64,000 bases of DNA from Ostrinia nubilalis (lineage: Eukaryota; Arthropoda; Insecta; Lepidoptera; Crambidae): the NCBI RefSeq assembly GCF_963855985.1, contig NC_087096.1:6820001-6884000 (forward strand), in the 5' to 3' direction. Under the pieces are notes generated by a model. That model saw only the letters and a list, made by a program, of their open reading frames with translations, was not told the origin of the DNA and searched no databases. Each line of letters starts with the position of its first letter. The first letter of the stretch is position 1. Both the position numbers and the translations under genes were made by a program. Positions 33,232 through 44,813 of the stretch are shown here, piece by piece.

Positions 33232-33464
33232 TCCCAACTAATATTATAAATGCGAAAGTAATTCTGTCTGTCTGTCTGTCTGTTACGCTTTCCCGCTTAA
33301 ACCTCGCAACCGATTTTGATGAAATTTGGCATAGAGATAGTTTGAGTCCCGGGAAAGAACATAAGATAGTTTTTATCCCGGTTTTTGAAACAGGGACGCG
33401 CGCGATAAAGTTTTTCTGTGACAGACAAAATTCCACGCGGGCGAAGCCGCGGGCGGAAAGCTAG
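33232..33464 (+). mobile_element. Helitron-like non-autonomous element, complete
   Basis: Starts TCCCAACTAATATTATAAAT after A and ends GCGGGCGGAAAGCTAG before T, giving the A|T insertion site and TC...CTAG ends of Helitrons. A stem CGCGG/CCGCG at 33436-33451 lies just before the end. A TCTG microsatellite at 33264-33281 follows the 5' end, as in the microsatellite-associated lepidopteran repeats described in the literature. No target duplication, as expected. It lies inside the 1.17-kb TIR element. Confidence 0.75.
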
Positions 33465-33592
33465 TCAATAATAAATCAGTTAGAAAAAGTCGTTTAATGT
33501 ACCGTTTTACGTTTTAACGCAAATACGCCCATATACTGTGCTCGAGATTTAGTTAGGTCTTTTAACATAATGTGTCATATTTTTAAGAAATA

Positions 33593-33720
33593 TAATTAAC
33601 TTGAAAATTCGAATTGCCTAAGGCGGGAAGTGAACCCACGATGCCTTAGGCAGTTCGATTTTTTCAAGTTATTTATAATTTTCAAATTAGTTTGAGATGC
33701 GACTCTTAACGTTAAAAATT
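33593..33720. mobile_element. tRNA-derived SINE, inverted dimer, short form
   Basis: ACTTGAAAATTCGAATTGCC (33599 on) pairs with the complementary GGCAGTTCGATTTTTTCAAG ending 33667. Between them is GGCGGGAAGTGAACCCACGA, a damaged B-box region. The right flank continues into the SINE body (TTTGAGATGCGACTC). The head is reduced to its 3' part. Confidence 0.65.
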
Positions 33721-34044
33721 AAATAACTATATAATGTGTCATAATTTATAAATAAAACAATTTGCTAAATATTTTCATGGCTTTGTTTAAGATTTGGATT
33801 ATAAAAAATATATGTTTATGTAAGCAACTACTTGTATAGATTGACGAATCGTATGATTGGGCTTTATACGTGGCGTAGTTTTGCACATACGCCTATTTGC
33901 CTAAAATTTTATTTTGTATCTAATGGAAAAAATTTTTTTTTTCTTACTGATGTTATAGATTAGAGCAAAGTGAAATCATTGCTTAAATAATTGGAAAAAG
34001 GCGTAAGCGGCAGTTTCGCCCTTATACGTAGGAGCCATCGATAT

Positions 34045-35170
34045 ACGTTAATATAGGACATGTTAAAAACAAAGAACTAAAACACGTGTATCGGTCCCAA
34101 AATACATTTTGTTTGTTTCTTCACCAATTTCGATTTTACGTCGACTACCAAAAGCTAACAGTGAAAATTTTATAGGAGGGAAATATGGAGCATGAAATAA
34201 CATTTTCAGTTCTGAAACAAAGCTTTAGTTACCTACTTTGTGTTAGGTATTGGTTTTGTATTTGTTGGTTCAGTTAGAAATTCTGCTCAAATAAAGCCGT
34301 TAGGTCCGAAAAGTCTATGGATGTATGAGACGGATTTATGGATGTTTCGATATTGCCGTTTCATGCGACCTTATTGACTAAATATGATATTATGTTTTAA
34401 ATTTATGTATCTAATTCTTTTATCGCTGCTCCTACTTCAAGGGCTTTTTCGAATAAGACGTTTTGAAGACCACACACTGAAAATTATATGACAACTGCGT
34501 TGGAATAAATAAGTCAATTAGTAACATGACAGTTATTGTGCGGTCTTGTAAATTACTCACAACAGACGTCCTACGCAAAATGTGTACTAGGTATTTTGAT
34601 AGAGCCCTTGTATATTCGCTTTCATCTTTCATGGTCAGTCATTCCTTTTACTATATTATGACTTTACTGTATTCTCTTCGTCTTATCTCACAAAAAATGA
34701 CACTAAAAATACCTCATCCTTACTCAAGAGCCAATAAATATTCACCCAATGAAACACCCGGTTTCATTCACCTACATTCCAAAACAACATTAAAACTTCC
34801 ATTCCCATTCAAATCAGGGCACAGGTAAGTGGGGAGGACAAAAGTAACAGATTTTTGGGTCGCACGTTCTGAATGTATCACTTCTTGAAGGGAATGCGTA
34901 CGTGCAGTCCCTTAGGATAAATTATTCTTTGCATGTACTTATGCCCTTTGAACCGGGGCCTGTCAAGACTTATAGACCGGTTCTAGGTGTGGATTATTAT
35001 GAGTTTTCCTTTCTCTGTGTTGTTTTCATGAAAGTAGTTATAGACGAGGAATCATGTAGCAGCTGTTGGTATTCCAATAAATAAAAATAATTATTCTGAG
35101 CTATAATAAGGCGGAAAATTATAATTTTGAAATATCTCTTACTATCAAAAACATTTCTTCACCATTCTTA
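34045..35170. other. No feature identified
   Basis: Short frames at 34526-34828 (+) and 34902-35084 (+) have no recognisable domain. No repeat seen. Confidence 0.4.
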
Positions 35171-35268
35171 CGACCGTATTCACAAACGATGCTTGCTTAA
35201 GTGAAGCACACACGCTGTGCATCCACGCACACAGTGAGACCTCATAGCAATATTTGTGAATACAGGCG
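35171..35268 (+). mobile_element. MITE (CGCCCGTATTCACAAAC family), copy 2, internal deletion
   Basis: 98 bp with both ends (CGACCGTATTCACAAACGA and ATTTGTGAATACAGGCG) and TTA on both sides. About 45 bp are missing between AAGTGAAGCA and GCATCCACGC. Confidence 0.8.
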
Positions 35269-37478
35269 TTAGGCCATTTAGTCTCCACTACACGAGGCCA
35301 TTTAGCCGCAACTTATCTTATTTACCAAAAGCAAATGGAGGATCTATTCACTGTGATAATATCGACAAGATTACCACCGATCCTTTTTTGAAATGGGACA
35401 AAGCTCAACTTTGATCGCGCTAAACTTCTTAAGTATTGTTCCGAACTAAACGCCCGCATTCATCAATACTGTTATTTGCTCCCGAACTCAGTCCAGACAA
35501 TAACAACGAGGCATCAAAACAGCTCAAATTCTGGCGATAAATTCCATCATAAATACCGCATACATTGCTAAACACCTAGCCGAAATTACAAGCAACTACA
35601 AAGTTGGTGGAGCCAGAGAATGATATATATTGGTTGGGTTAGCCCTGGGCGTGATAGCACAGTGTAAATCGGTAGAACAGTAGGTATTCTCAGCAATAAT
35701 CTCTTATATTACTTATTCATAATAATAAGAGAATATGAAGTGTGTATAAAGTGTTCCAAAGCACCAAAAAACGACTCCAACTACTGAGTCCCAGCATTAC
35801 AACAACCTAAAGGTAAACGTGTCGAGAATGCTTTATTAGTGCATTAAGTTCGCCTTATGTACTTACTTTATTTGGCATTAAAGTTTGAAATAAACAAATC
35901 ACACCAAATTACTCAAGATGAAAATTCATTTGATCATGAATCGATAGAGCATAAGGAAAATCGACGTGTGAAAAAATCTGCATCATTAGCGTCCAATTAA
36001 AAGAGAGCTTACCGAGAAAAGTAAGATGGAAATGAAAAATAGAAAATGGCGGCTGGTATCCGGAAATTCTTGAATGTATCTTTCGCAGATGTAAATACTT
36101 TTTCAACTGTCAGTAATTAAGTAAAATCTAATTTGATACCAAACCTCAATCATATTACCCATATTCTTTGAAGAAATCCAAAAGACCAACCATAACTGAC
36201 ATTATCACACACCATGAGGTTGCGCAATGAAGATACTACCAAGGGAGTAGACTTTCTGTTCGCCTCTATTTTATGGCGGTGGAGTGTGGCATGTTAACTT
36301 GTCCCAATGGATCTCGGGACGTATTAAACTACGTGGCCTCGCTATTAATCCCTATATTTTGTATTGGATTTTGAACCCTCATTACATCGTTATTAACGCT
36401 ATTGTGTTAATAAGTTCCGCGGATTAGGCTTCTTTGTGAATTGATGGTATCGAAGATACCGAAATTTGTTGGTAATCAAAGCAAATTGGCAGATTTGGGT
36501 CGATAACATCTCATAAGTACCTAATCTACCTAATTATGAACATAATCGTTTACGCTTACTTTCTGTACTCCTAGGCAAGTATATTGGCGCTCGTCTCCAA
36601 ATTGTTTCTATTACGAGTAGGCATAAATTATTTAAAAATGATACTAAATACTAGTTTTCTAAGACCAAACTACGGGTCAATCCTACTAACACCTTATCAA
36701 TTCATAAGAATGTCGTGTATAAAAGAAATGAACGAACATCGTAAAGGAAGACAGATACATTTTTAACAATTTCGATGTGTCTGTTTCTATAGAGATGAAG
36801 AGGGTAACGGAACTAACGGAGTAGTGAAAAGCCGAGTTGATATTTGCAAGGCAATATTTTACATCTCAATTTCACGGCCAGTAGTTTGGTGAAAGCCAAA
36901 AGAAAACGACCCTTGACAATATTTTTATGTTTTCAACTTCACGATTGCCCGATTAATATCACGGACAATATTTACGTGGACTGTTTACCTACCTACAGAA
37001 TGTGCGAGCTTCCTTTCCGTAACATAAGTCGGCAAACATGGAGGGCTTCTAAATATCTCAAAACAAACATTCCAAGGGAGTTCGGGCCATTTGAAAATAC
37101 GGCCGAAGGGAATTCGGCTGTTTTATTGTCAGCGAACTGGGCGTTTTGTTCGGCTTTAATGGCGGCGTAAAACGCTCCGCCGCCGCCCGTCACGTCGACA
37201 ATCCTTCACGCACGATCTGAGCATCACACTTACACGATGATATAATTTTCCGCGGGCCTTATTTATAGTTGGCGACGCTCCTGAATAAAGTCAGCGTTTT
37301 TGCTGACGGATCGGCGCTTGTTTGCTGTGGAGCTGGAACGTGATCGTTTGGAACGTCAGGTGCGGGTTTTATGGGATCTATGAGAGTTTGAGTTTGGTAG
37401 AGTCGAGTTATTGATATTGATAAACGACTTTATTGTTAGCTACGTTCATAAGACTTTTTGAAAGCAGCTGCAGTTGAT
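35269..37478. other. 2.2-kb stretch without identified genes or repeats
   Basis: A frame at 36844-37170 (+) has a plausible length but no domain I recognise. The GC-richer part 36990-37340 contains CGGCTTTAATGGCGGCG and TCCTTCACGCACGA. The latter word recurs at 37946 (AATCCTTCACGCACGACTT), hinting at an old duplication or a conserved non-coding motif. Confidence 0.35.
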
Positions 37479-37602
37479 TTACCCCCTTACTAGTAAAAGT
37501 TATTCACTCGTTGAACACTTGTTTAAAGTGAAGTTTAGTATGGAAATGTCACTTTAAACTACTATACAATGAGTTTGTAACTTTTATTAGTATGGGAGTT
37601 AA
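37479..37602. mobile_element. 124-bp MITE with CCCCCTTACTAGTAAAAGTT ends
   Basis: The left end (ACCCCCTTACTAGTAAAAGT) and the right end (ACTTTTATTAGTATGGGAGT) are imperfect inverted repeats. TTA precedes the C-run and TTAA follows the other end. The interior has paired CACTTTAAACTA and TTTAAAGTGAAGTTTAGTA. No coding capacity. Confidence 0.65.
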
Positions 37603-38083
37603 TGTTTTCAAATGATTAGAGAAAAGGTTTAACTCACTCTGTCTTCTAGCTAGTTTGAATCGGTGATTTAATCTAGGTAGGTATATAAGAAGAATCAAAT
37701 AGAAAAGTAATTACAAAATTTCAAAGACATAATAATGAATTTTCTGTATATATTCCTCACTAAACTAAAAAGCGTCATTTTAACTCTGTTAAAAATTCTG
37801 CTAACCTGCAGGTATTGACACCCAGTACATTAAAACTTCTAAGATGCAATATTAACATTTTATATCAAAGACAAAGCTCATATAAACTCCCACCATTTGC
37901 GAATAAAACCGTCCTCACAGAGCGTTGTTCCCGACAACTTTGCAATCCTTCACGCACGACTTAAAGCTCTTCATTTCCACTAGGATATTATTCATAGAGC
38001 TTTCTTCATACACTGTGCTTTAATGTGAAGTCGGAAGAAACATTCCATGTCATATTATTTCGTGCTCTTGCTTTTGTCCGCGA
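37603..38083. other. No feature identified
   Basis: AT-rich apart from the ATCCTTCACGCACGA word at 37946. No element or frame. Confidence 0.35.
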
Positions 38084-38356
38084 CCTTGCCCGCGTGAAAT
38101 TCAGTTTAACTCTTAATAAAATAAAGTAAACTAAGTATAACTCAATATCTCTATAAATTACAGCCTAAATATTTTAAAATGCCGTTACTAATACTGTGGA
38201 GTTTCATCCGAATTAGTTGAGTAGTTTTCGCATAAAATGTAACTAACATTTTCACGCTTAAACCACTGTGCTGATTTTGATGAAATTTTTAAAATCCAGA
38301 TTTTAATTGATTCCTTAATTATCGGATAAACAGATAAAGCCGCGGATAAAAGCTAG
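38084..38356. mobile_element. Two Helitron-like fragments joined head to head
   Basis: 38084-38250 is on the minus strand and matches 1391-1812 (GCCCGCGTGAAATTCAGTTT, TATAAATTACAGCCTAAATA, GGAGTTTCATCCGAATTAGT). 38251-38356 is on the plus strand with TTTCACGCTTAAACC, CTGATTTTGATGAAATTTTT and a 3' end GCCGCGGATAAAAGCTAG before T. The join lies in the shared TTTCACGC region. Confidence 0.55.
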
Positions 38357-38634
38357 TTTATAACATTAATAAAAGTAATTTTCATAGGTACCTACTTAAA
38401 CTAGGTACATCAAATAGCAGATTCGCTTTTCTTAAGTTAAGCCGTGTCATTAAACAGATTTAATGACTGTTCAAAAATGATTATAAAAAGTGATTAATTT
38501 GTTTGTGTACGCTGATTAATCATAATTACTTTTTCGGCGAAGGAGCGAACTTCAATTTGAACGTATTTTGTCCTGTAATTAATTTTATTAAAGTTACTAA
38601 TAGGTCATAGGTAATTTAAAGAAAAAAATTAAAG

Positions 38635-38714
38635 CGCATGGCCGTTCATTGTGGAAAACCTTGGAGGTGGCCTTAGTCCAGCAGTGGACGTCATTCGGCT
38701 GAAACGAACGAACA
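38635..38714 (+). mobile_element. RTE-like LINE 3' tail, copy 3
   Basis: GCGCATGGCCGTTCATTGTG, GGTGGCCTTAGTCCAGCAGT and GGCTGAAACGAACGAAC. Tail of the CGAA type. About 80 bp remain. Confidence 0.75.
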
Positions 38715-38847
38715 TAGGTAGGTAATACGAATATATCCAAATTATACAATTCTTAGTTTGTGTAATAAGCTACAACAACACAATGTATATTACATCAGTA
38801 CATTATCATCGATCATTCACATATTATAAGCATGTTTGATCTCTATC

Positions 38848-39027
38848 AGCCTGGGCGCAGACCACACCGAGTTTTAGTTAGCCGATAGTTGGGCCCGGTT
38901 CTAATTTGTATGAAGAATCGGCCGATACCAAATCGGTGTAACGTGCGCACTTTCATACATCTCCGTACTGATCAACAGCCCGACCCAACTATCGGCCAAC
39001 TAAAAGTCGGTGATCTGCGCCTAGGCT
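38848..39027. mobile_element. 180-bp MITE (AGCCTAGGCGCAGAC family), copy 1
   Basis: Ends AGCCTGGGCGCAGACCA and TGATCTGCGCCTAGGCT are inverted repeats. The inner arms TTAGTTAGCCGATAGTTGGG and CCAACTATCGGCCAACTAAA also pair, so most of the element folds. Copies at 46472 and 54426. Confidence 0.75.
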
Positions 39028-39379
39028 TATGAAAACTCAATCTGTCACCGTCAAAAAGCTAACAATAGATGAGACGAGCTTAACTCCGATAAGAATGCGT
39101 TAGCTTATGTAACCCTACGGGAATTTATTCATCACATACAGGCGTGTTACCCTTCAGGTCCATATTTCTTCCCAGAAAAGCAAATTGTCATCAACTTTCA
39201 CATGACATTTCCGCGAAATGATGCTTTACCTTTTATTTAACTAATCTCATTGTGGAAAATATATTCGTTGTAAGATTGATAAGTTTCAACCCCATCCTAC
39301 TTATAGGTACAAGAAAAAAAAGTTTATGATAATAATTTTGGGTACCTATTTATCAATAAATTTCATGAATGGTTACATA
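39028..39379. other. No feature identified
   Basis: No repeat or coding frame recognised. Confidence 0.4.
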
Positions 39380-39778
39380 GATTGTCCTGATCTCGTTAAA
39401 CAGATTAAATTCAATGTTCCCTTCAAACTAGCTCGGTTGTCCAGGTATCTGCCGTTTAAAGCAAATGGTTTTAGGACAAATCTGGGTCATTTCTCCTCTA
39501 TCAACAGGATTCAGTCACAATTTAGCAACCTGTCACGTTCATCCGGGGCCAGCGTTGATATGTCATCTTCGCTACGTACGTACGTATACTCCGACGGTTA
39601 GCTAATAATGTTTTGCATTCTGTCACTTTGGCAACGTTATTGTTATCCAACATTCGATGCATGTCGTGGCAACCTTTAATTAAGGCAACACCTTAGCTTA
39701 ATTTATTTATAAGGAAACTGTGAATGTATGGTGTATGTTTTGTTGGTTGTCCTTAAATAAATAAATAAATAAATATCT
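39380..39778 (+). mobile_element. LINE 3' end of a third family, (AAAT)n tail
   Basis: A frame from about 39386 to the stop at 39599-39601 reads LVKQIKFNVPFKLARL, FRTNLGHFSSINRIQSQF and then a serine-rich end, resembling the basic C-terminus of LINE ORF2 or of insect reverse transcriptase relics. It is followed by about 150 bp of 3' region and five AAAT units after TTGGTTGTCCTTAAAT. The element is severely 5'-truncated. The clade is not assignable. Confidence 0.55.
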
Positions 39779-39987
39779 TTTTTATTTGATATTTGGAAGT
39801 CAAACCCAAGGAAGTCAAGAAATCAATTGACTTCCTGACTTTTGACCCTAAATAGTACGAAATCAAAGTGCCTTAAGGCTGATTATCTTGAGAAGCATCG
39901 AGGGGCATCGCGCCAGCAGATAAGCACCTTCTTTGTCAATGATGACCATCTGACAGGTCTGACATGACAAACATATCCGGTTAGACG

Positions 39988-40138
39988 TGCAAGCTTTCAA
40001 GAAGAGAGCGTATCTTCACCTTAAAGGCCGGCAACGCACCTGTAACGCCCCTGGGACTGCGGGTGTCTATGGGCGACGGTAATCACTTACCATCAGGTGA
40101 TCCGTCTGCTCGTTTGTCTCCTGTCACATAAAAAAAAC
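39988..40138 (+). mobile_element. CR1-like LINE 3' fragment
   Basis: Encodes the last 30 or so codons of the same ORF2 as the full copy ([20 protein letters not shown], then PGTAGVYGRR and a TAA stop at 40080-40082), then TCACTTACCATCAGGTGATC, the 3' end GTCTCCTGTCACAT and an 8-nt A tail. A dead-on-arrival copy of the family at 28863-32206, opposite orientation. Confidence 0.85.
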
Positions 40139-42187
40139 ATATGGCCCTATGTTGCTTGAGATCAAAACAAACCAGGACGACGAAGAAGATAGGGAGATAC
40201 ACACTACATTTTTACTCAATATCATTAGTATCAACTCTACTGTTCGATTCAATATTCCTCAAAAGGCCTGGTAACGTGATATAAGATATCATCGGGCCGA
40301 GACACGCAAAATATCGAGTGCAAATTGGCACAGACATTGACGAAACTGTAGGATATTGTATAATCAACATTACATCATTTACATTTTTGTGTAAAATAGC
40401 ACCTACTAGAACTACCTACATAACATACTTACCACAAAGTTTACCTTGATGCGCTATCATTTAATTTTGTACAAGGACGTAAGACGACAGTTTCCCGCGC
40501 GTGCGTTTTGAATAACTCTAGGAAAACTTAAGTATTTAGTTTGTATTTTGTCTTATTGTTTTCAGTCACACAAAATATTAATTAGGTCGAAGCGTATTGT
40601 AATAATTTATATTATTAACTACAAATTCCCTAAAAATATTTGACATTAAGACCAGTCTTTATTACGAAAATAATAGTCTGCTGAAATGAACACGTAACGA
40701 AACTGAAAGCTCAACGAAGTTCAAACACTCGGAAGTTAATCTCTGCTACTCATTTTGAAGTAAAAGTAACTGTTCGTATGCAGAAGCTAAACATAATTAG
40801 CGCTAAATATTTTTAGAGCAATGTAGTATTCTTCAACATTTTCTGAACCTAGAAAAATAAAGTGATTTCGGCCGCAGACCATCTCTAAATTAGTAAGTAC
40901 ACATTTATTGTAAGGTAAAAATTCTCAACAACCTCGATAATCCAATATTTTGCTCTCAAAAGCGATAAAGTGATTTGTGCCCTGAATAACTAATCCGAAG
41001 ATTAGAAGGGGCGTCCCGCGCAAATTATATTATCAAGTCCCTTATTTATATTTTTGAGAGACTAAACATTAAAATTGACGGTGTCTGAATATAAATTTAG
41101 ACCTTTCGATTGCTCGAAATGATTACTTTTCTCTTCGGGGGTCCAACGGGAGACAGGCGCGTGACACGCGAAGATTGTAGAATTGTTATTCTATCCATGC
41201 AGAACAACTCGCTCGGAATTACCAAAATTGTTTCGAGTATAAAAATATTATATGCGATTGTCAATACTCCGAGCGGAAATATTGTGTTATATGGAGTTTA
41301 TGGACGGTTTAGCAGTTATTTTGAGAAGCTGAGCAGGTTCAGATCCCCATGGGGGCAGGTTTAGTATGATCAGAAACATTTTATATCCGGGGACTTATTC
41401 TATACATTTTCTGTAATTAAACGTAATCTAAGAATGTTTCACTTTTTGCTTAGTTTTCTAGCCACTAGTGGTCCTAAGAGCCATTAAGAGGTCAAATGAG
41501 TGGACAAGTGAATCAATATTTAGTTAACTATCTACTTAATGCTTAACATTGTTAATACATAGGTATTATGTTACTTCAAAACAAGTACTTCCTCATACAT
41601 GACCTCCTATATTCCAAACAAAACAACGTTATGTATAACAGCTGTCAATATTATTTTAGCTACATTTACTCGGAGCGACAAAACATCCGATCTCGTAGCG
41701 CGAGAACATATACATTACAAAGATAATGAATGTCACATGAGGGTATTGTAACATCTGTGGAAGGGAATAATTTTCTTTTCCTCGTATGCTTTCCCTGAAA
41801 AATATTTCAACGAGCACTAATAATGTAACATTGGGATTTAGTCGCAATCAGTTTTAAGATATATATGTGAATTATTTTAACTTCTTCTTCTTACTCAACC
41901 TATTATTTAGTGAAAATAGTGAATTGCTTTATGTATGTACTTATTGTTTTAGTTTATTATCAACAGTGGCGGATAGATACATAATTATTTTATATAATCC
42001 AATCCATTTTTTCTAGAGTTTATGTAAACCTTTTTTAAACATGATCATGATCAGCCTAGTTACTGCTGAACGGAAGACGTTATACCGATGAGTATTTTAT
42101 TGTTAATTATGTGGTTTATCCACATTAGTCATAGTACAACTACAAAGTTTTGTCACCTATCACAAAGCTACTGCAGAAAAGTACATA
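40139..42187. other. 2-kb stretch without identified features
   Basis: An 84-codon frame (41110-41364, +) and a 63-codon minus frame are not recognisable. No repeats seen. Confidence 0.4.
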
Positions 42188-42502
42188 CGCCCGTATTAAA
42201 AAACATTACTATGAGGACACGGGCTGGAAGACGTAGCGTGGGCAGGCCTCCTACTAGGTGGACCGACGATCTGGTAAAGGTCGCGGGAAGAGCCTGGATG
42301 CGGGCAGCGCAGGACCGTTCATTGTGGAAAACCTTGGGGGAGGCCTTTGTCCAGCAGTGGACGTCATTTGGCTGAAACGAACGAACGAACTATGAGGACT
42401 CACAGTGCGCGTGGACGTACAGGGTGACACACAAACCAATCACAGAGCTCTATTCAACGCTTTGCTGCTTCACATAAGCAAGCATCGCTTGTGAATACGG
42501 GC
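42188..42502 (-). mobile_element. MITE (CGCCCGTATTCACAAAC family), copy 3, with nested RTE tail
   Basis: Reverse-oriented copy with ends ACGCCCGTATTAAAAAACAT and CTTGTGAATACGGGC. Its body is split after ACTATGAGGAC by an RTE tail at 42219-42388. Both halves join cleanly into the family sequence once the insert and one duplication are removed. Confidence 0.8.
42219..42388 (+). mobile_element. RTE-like LINE 3' tail, copy 4, with 11-bp target duplication
   Basis: Encodes RRSVGRPPTRWTDDLVKVAG and then RAWMRAAQDRSLWKTLGEAF, VQQWTSFG and a stop, the typical end of RTE-clade ORF2. The 3' tail is CGAACGAACGA. ACTATGAGGAC occurs at 42208-42218 and 42389-42399. Confidence 0.85.
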
Positions 42503-42910
42503 AATAGTTAATTAGGTACAAATGATACTCTTCAAAAGGTACCTACATTTTTTGGAAAAAAGTACGGGGTTCTGATATGTTCGTCACTCGTTCCAATATT
42601 ATTTTTCGAAAGCTACGTAAAGCAAAATCAAAGTTTTTGAACCCGCCTTCTGTGCCCGTATTAATTAAACTCTCAGCTTCCCACAGTGTAAATATGCATG
42701 TACAGACGCGGCACTTCAAGTTTGACTGTAGCATCCTATATGGTGGTAATAGGGGTTAAATTGCAACAGAAACGTATAGTCTAATATGCTATTGTTTGTA
42801 TAATGTTACCTATTGCCTATGCAGCGCAGCCTTTGAACATGAATATCTGTATTTAACTGTGACTTTATGGGTATTACAGACTTTATATCAAAGGTTTGGT
42901 TAATAATTAA
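42503..42910. other. No feature identified
   Basis: Two complementary frames at 42543-42759 overlap on both strands and are not recognisable. Confidence 0.4.
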
Positions 42911-43091
42911 TCATCACTACATAGTATAGAATAAAATCGCTTTCCACTGTCTGTCCCTATGTATGCTTTGATCTTTAAAACTACGTAACGGATTTTGACG
43001 CAGTTTTTTTTTAATTAGATAAGTAGTGTAATTGAAGAGGAAAATTTATATGTATACTTAACACCCGTGCAAAGCCGGGGCAGGTCGCTAG
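42911..43091 (+). mobile_element. Helitron-like element, second sequence type
   Basis: Starts TCATCACTACATAGTATAGA after A, passes CTGTCTGTCCCTATGTATGC and ACTACGTAACGGATTTTGAC and ends AAGCCGGGGCAGGTCGCTAG before T. Insertion between A and T and the CTAG end fit Helitrons; the body differs from the 33232 type. Confidence 0.65.
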
Positions 43092-43308
43092 TTATTTGTA
43101 TTGAACATAGATCTTCAAATAATGCCTATGGTTGAACACAAATCTAAGTTACCGCAAATTTTCTCTCAAGGTCCTATAAATATACCTATTTACATCGTTA
43201 CGTGGCTTTCGATCTTTATAGTAAAGTAGTTTATTCGTTAAAGTAAAGTGTAGGTCTTATATTTATGTTACTTCAAGAAAAATTGTCCCTTTAGAACTAC
43301 ATAGTACC

Positions 43309-43360
43309 CGTCGTTTCAGCCAAATGACGTCCACTGCTGGACAAAGGCCTCCCTCAAGAT
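43309..43360 (-). mobile_element. RTE-like LINE 3' tail, copy 5
   Basis: TCGTTTCAGCCAAATGACGT, CCACTGCTGGACAAAGGCCT, CCCTCAAG. Only about 50 bp. Confidence 0.7.
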
Positions 43361-44813
43361 TTTTTCTTTCCTTTCAAAATGTTTTTAATCATCTGAACCA
43401 TTAATGGAGGTTATTATTTCCATAGCATTATTACTAGCCTGTAATTTAATAGAACCGAGAACTTGAAAGCTTCGGGCGCTGAAACTTTTATTAATATTCT
43501 TAGACAACTTCATCGCTTACCAGGATGGAGTCTATAATCGTATAATTCCATTATAATAAAAGTTAGAGCTCAATTTTGAGCAAAAAAACTTCTATCTTAT
43601 ATTGTTCAAGGAAGCCATTTTAAATGGGGGCAAGTTTCTATTCTTCTTCTTCTTTTTGTGTCGACAACAAACCTACACAGTTTCTATTAAAGGTTTAATT
43701 AGGAAGATCAAGTCCACGTCATGGACTTTCTTCCAATTCTAAGCAACGTCATACTAGCTAGAGCAATAGTAGCCCCTGGGCCACACACATCGTGATAGCC
43801 CGAAGATTCGCGCTATCGCGATATGTATTCACGTACAGGTAGGCACCGAACTGACTGAACCTGCACGCTTATACATAATAATTATAATCGAAAGACTTCG
43901 CTCCGAATATTATAACGGCCCACGGGTAAAAGTTAAAAAATATAAGAGATTTATCAAACTTGCTGCCAGAAGGCCACTATCTCCGCATAAGGTCTAGGCC
44001 ATCCTTAACTCTTATTTTTTTAGTAATCAGATAGAAAATACACGATAGGTAGATGAACTTACGCGTGTATGGTTTTCAAATTAGGGCACGGCGAAGCCAT
44101 ATAACATCATAAAATAAGTGTATTTACCTCGAACGCTGGTTCACAAGAGGTTATAAAAAGAAATTCTCAATTACCAAACCAAAATCTCTCGACATTTTTA
44201 AATTCCTCCTCAAAATCATACTCGGTAATGGCATAATGACTTTAAGGAGCGGCTTTTCGTAAATAAATTATTTCACGTCATTAAAGGACATTTAAATTGA
44301 CTTTTTTGTTCGGGGAAAAGATCAGAGGCGTATTTAATTTTGTTTCTTTTATCAACCGAAAAGGGTCGGATTTTAGTGGCCTCGCCCGTTTTTCTTTCTT
44401 AGGCCGTCACCCGCGTTTATCTCACCAGCCAGTGGGACTGTTTTGAATAATTTATGCCTTGGCAATAAAAAGGACAGGTTATGTGTTCGGGCACATTAAC
44501 ATTACATGAATTGCCTTAATGAGGATATATTTACATAAGGATTATGAAAACATCAACAGAGCGGCATTTAGTCGGATTAACTTCCTTTAGGATGGTGCTA
44601 TTGGCATTCTCAGGTAATGGAATTAAACCGCATACTAAATATACAGGGTTGTTTGTAAAACACCAACACCCTCACAGGACTAGATGATTAACTTCTATAA
44701 ACAACATTTTCGAATAACTAATTTTGCGTCTCAGGCCTATATACATTTCAAAATACCCTTTCATACACACTCCTGGCAACAACAAACCCACCCCATTTTA
44801 TATAAGCAATGCA
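43361..44813. other. No gene; 34-bp imperfect palindrome at 43789-43822
   Basis: ATCGTGATAGCCCGAAG and ATTCGCGCTATCGCGAT pair at 14 of 17 positions. The part 44270-44480 is non-repetitive and somewhat GC-richer. No coding frame recognised. Confidence 0.4.

Larger units (their letters stand above)
32873..34044. mobile_element. 1.17-kb TIR element carrying nested insertions
   Basis: ATATCGATGGCTCCTACGTA plus TA at 32873-32894 is the exact reverse complement of 34023-34044, a perfect 22-bp pair 1.15 kb apart, with partial pairing further in (GGCG). Inside sit a Helitron-like element (33232-33464) and a SINE inverted dimer (33593-33720). Without them about 0.8 kb of AT-rich non-coding DNA remains, suggesting a non-autonomous DNA transposon. 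No target duplication was identified. Confidence 0.6.

Noticed and set aside
36844..37170. 108-codon frame as an exon
   Set aside because: Plausible composition in its second half, but no recognised domain and no supporting splice structure.
42088..42375. 95-codon frame as a gene
   Set aside because: Its second half is the RTE ORF2 end in the nested insert; the first half is unrelated MITE and flank sequence.
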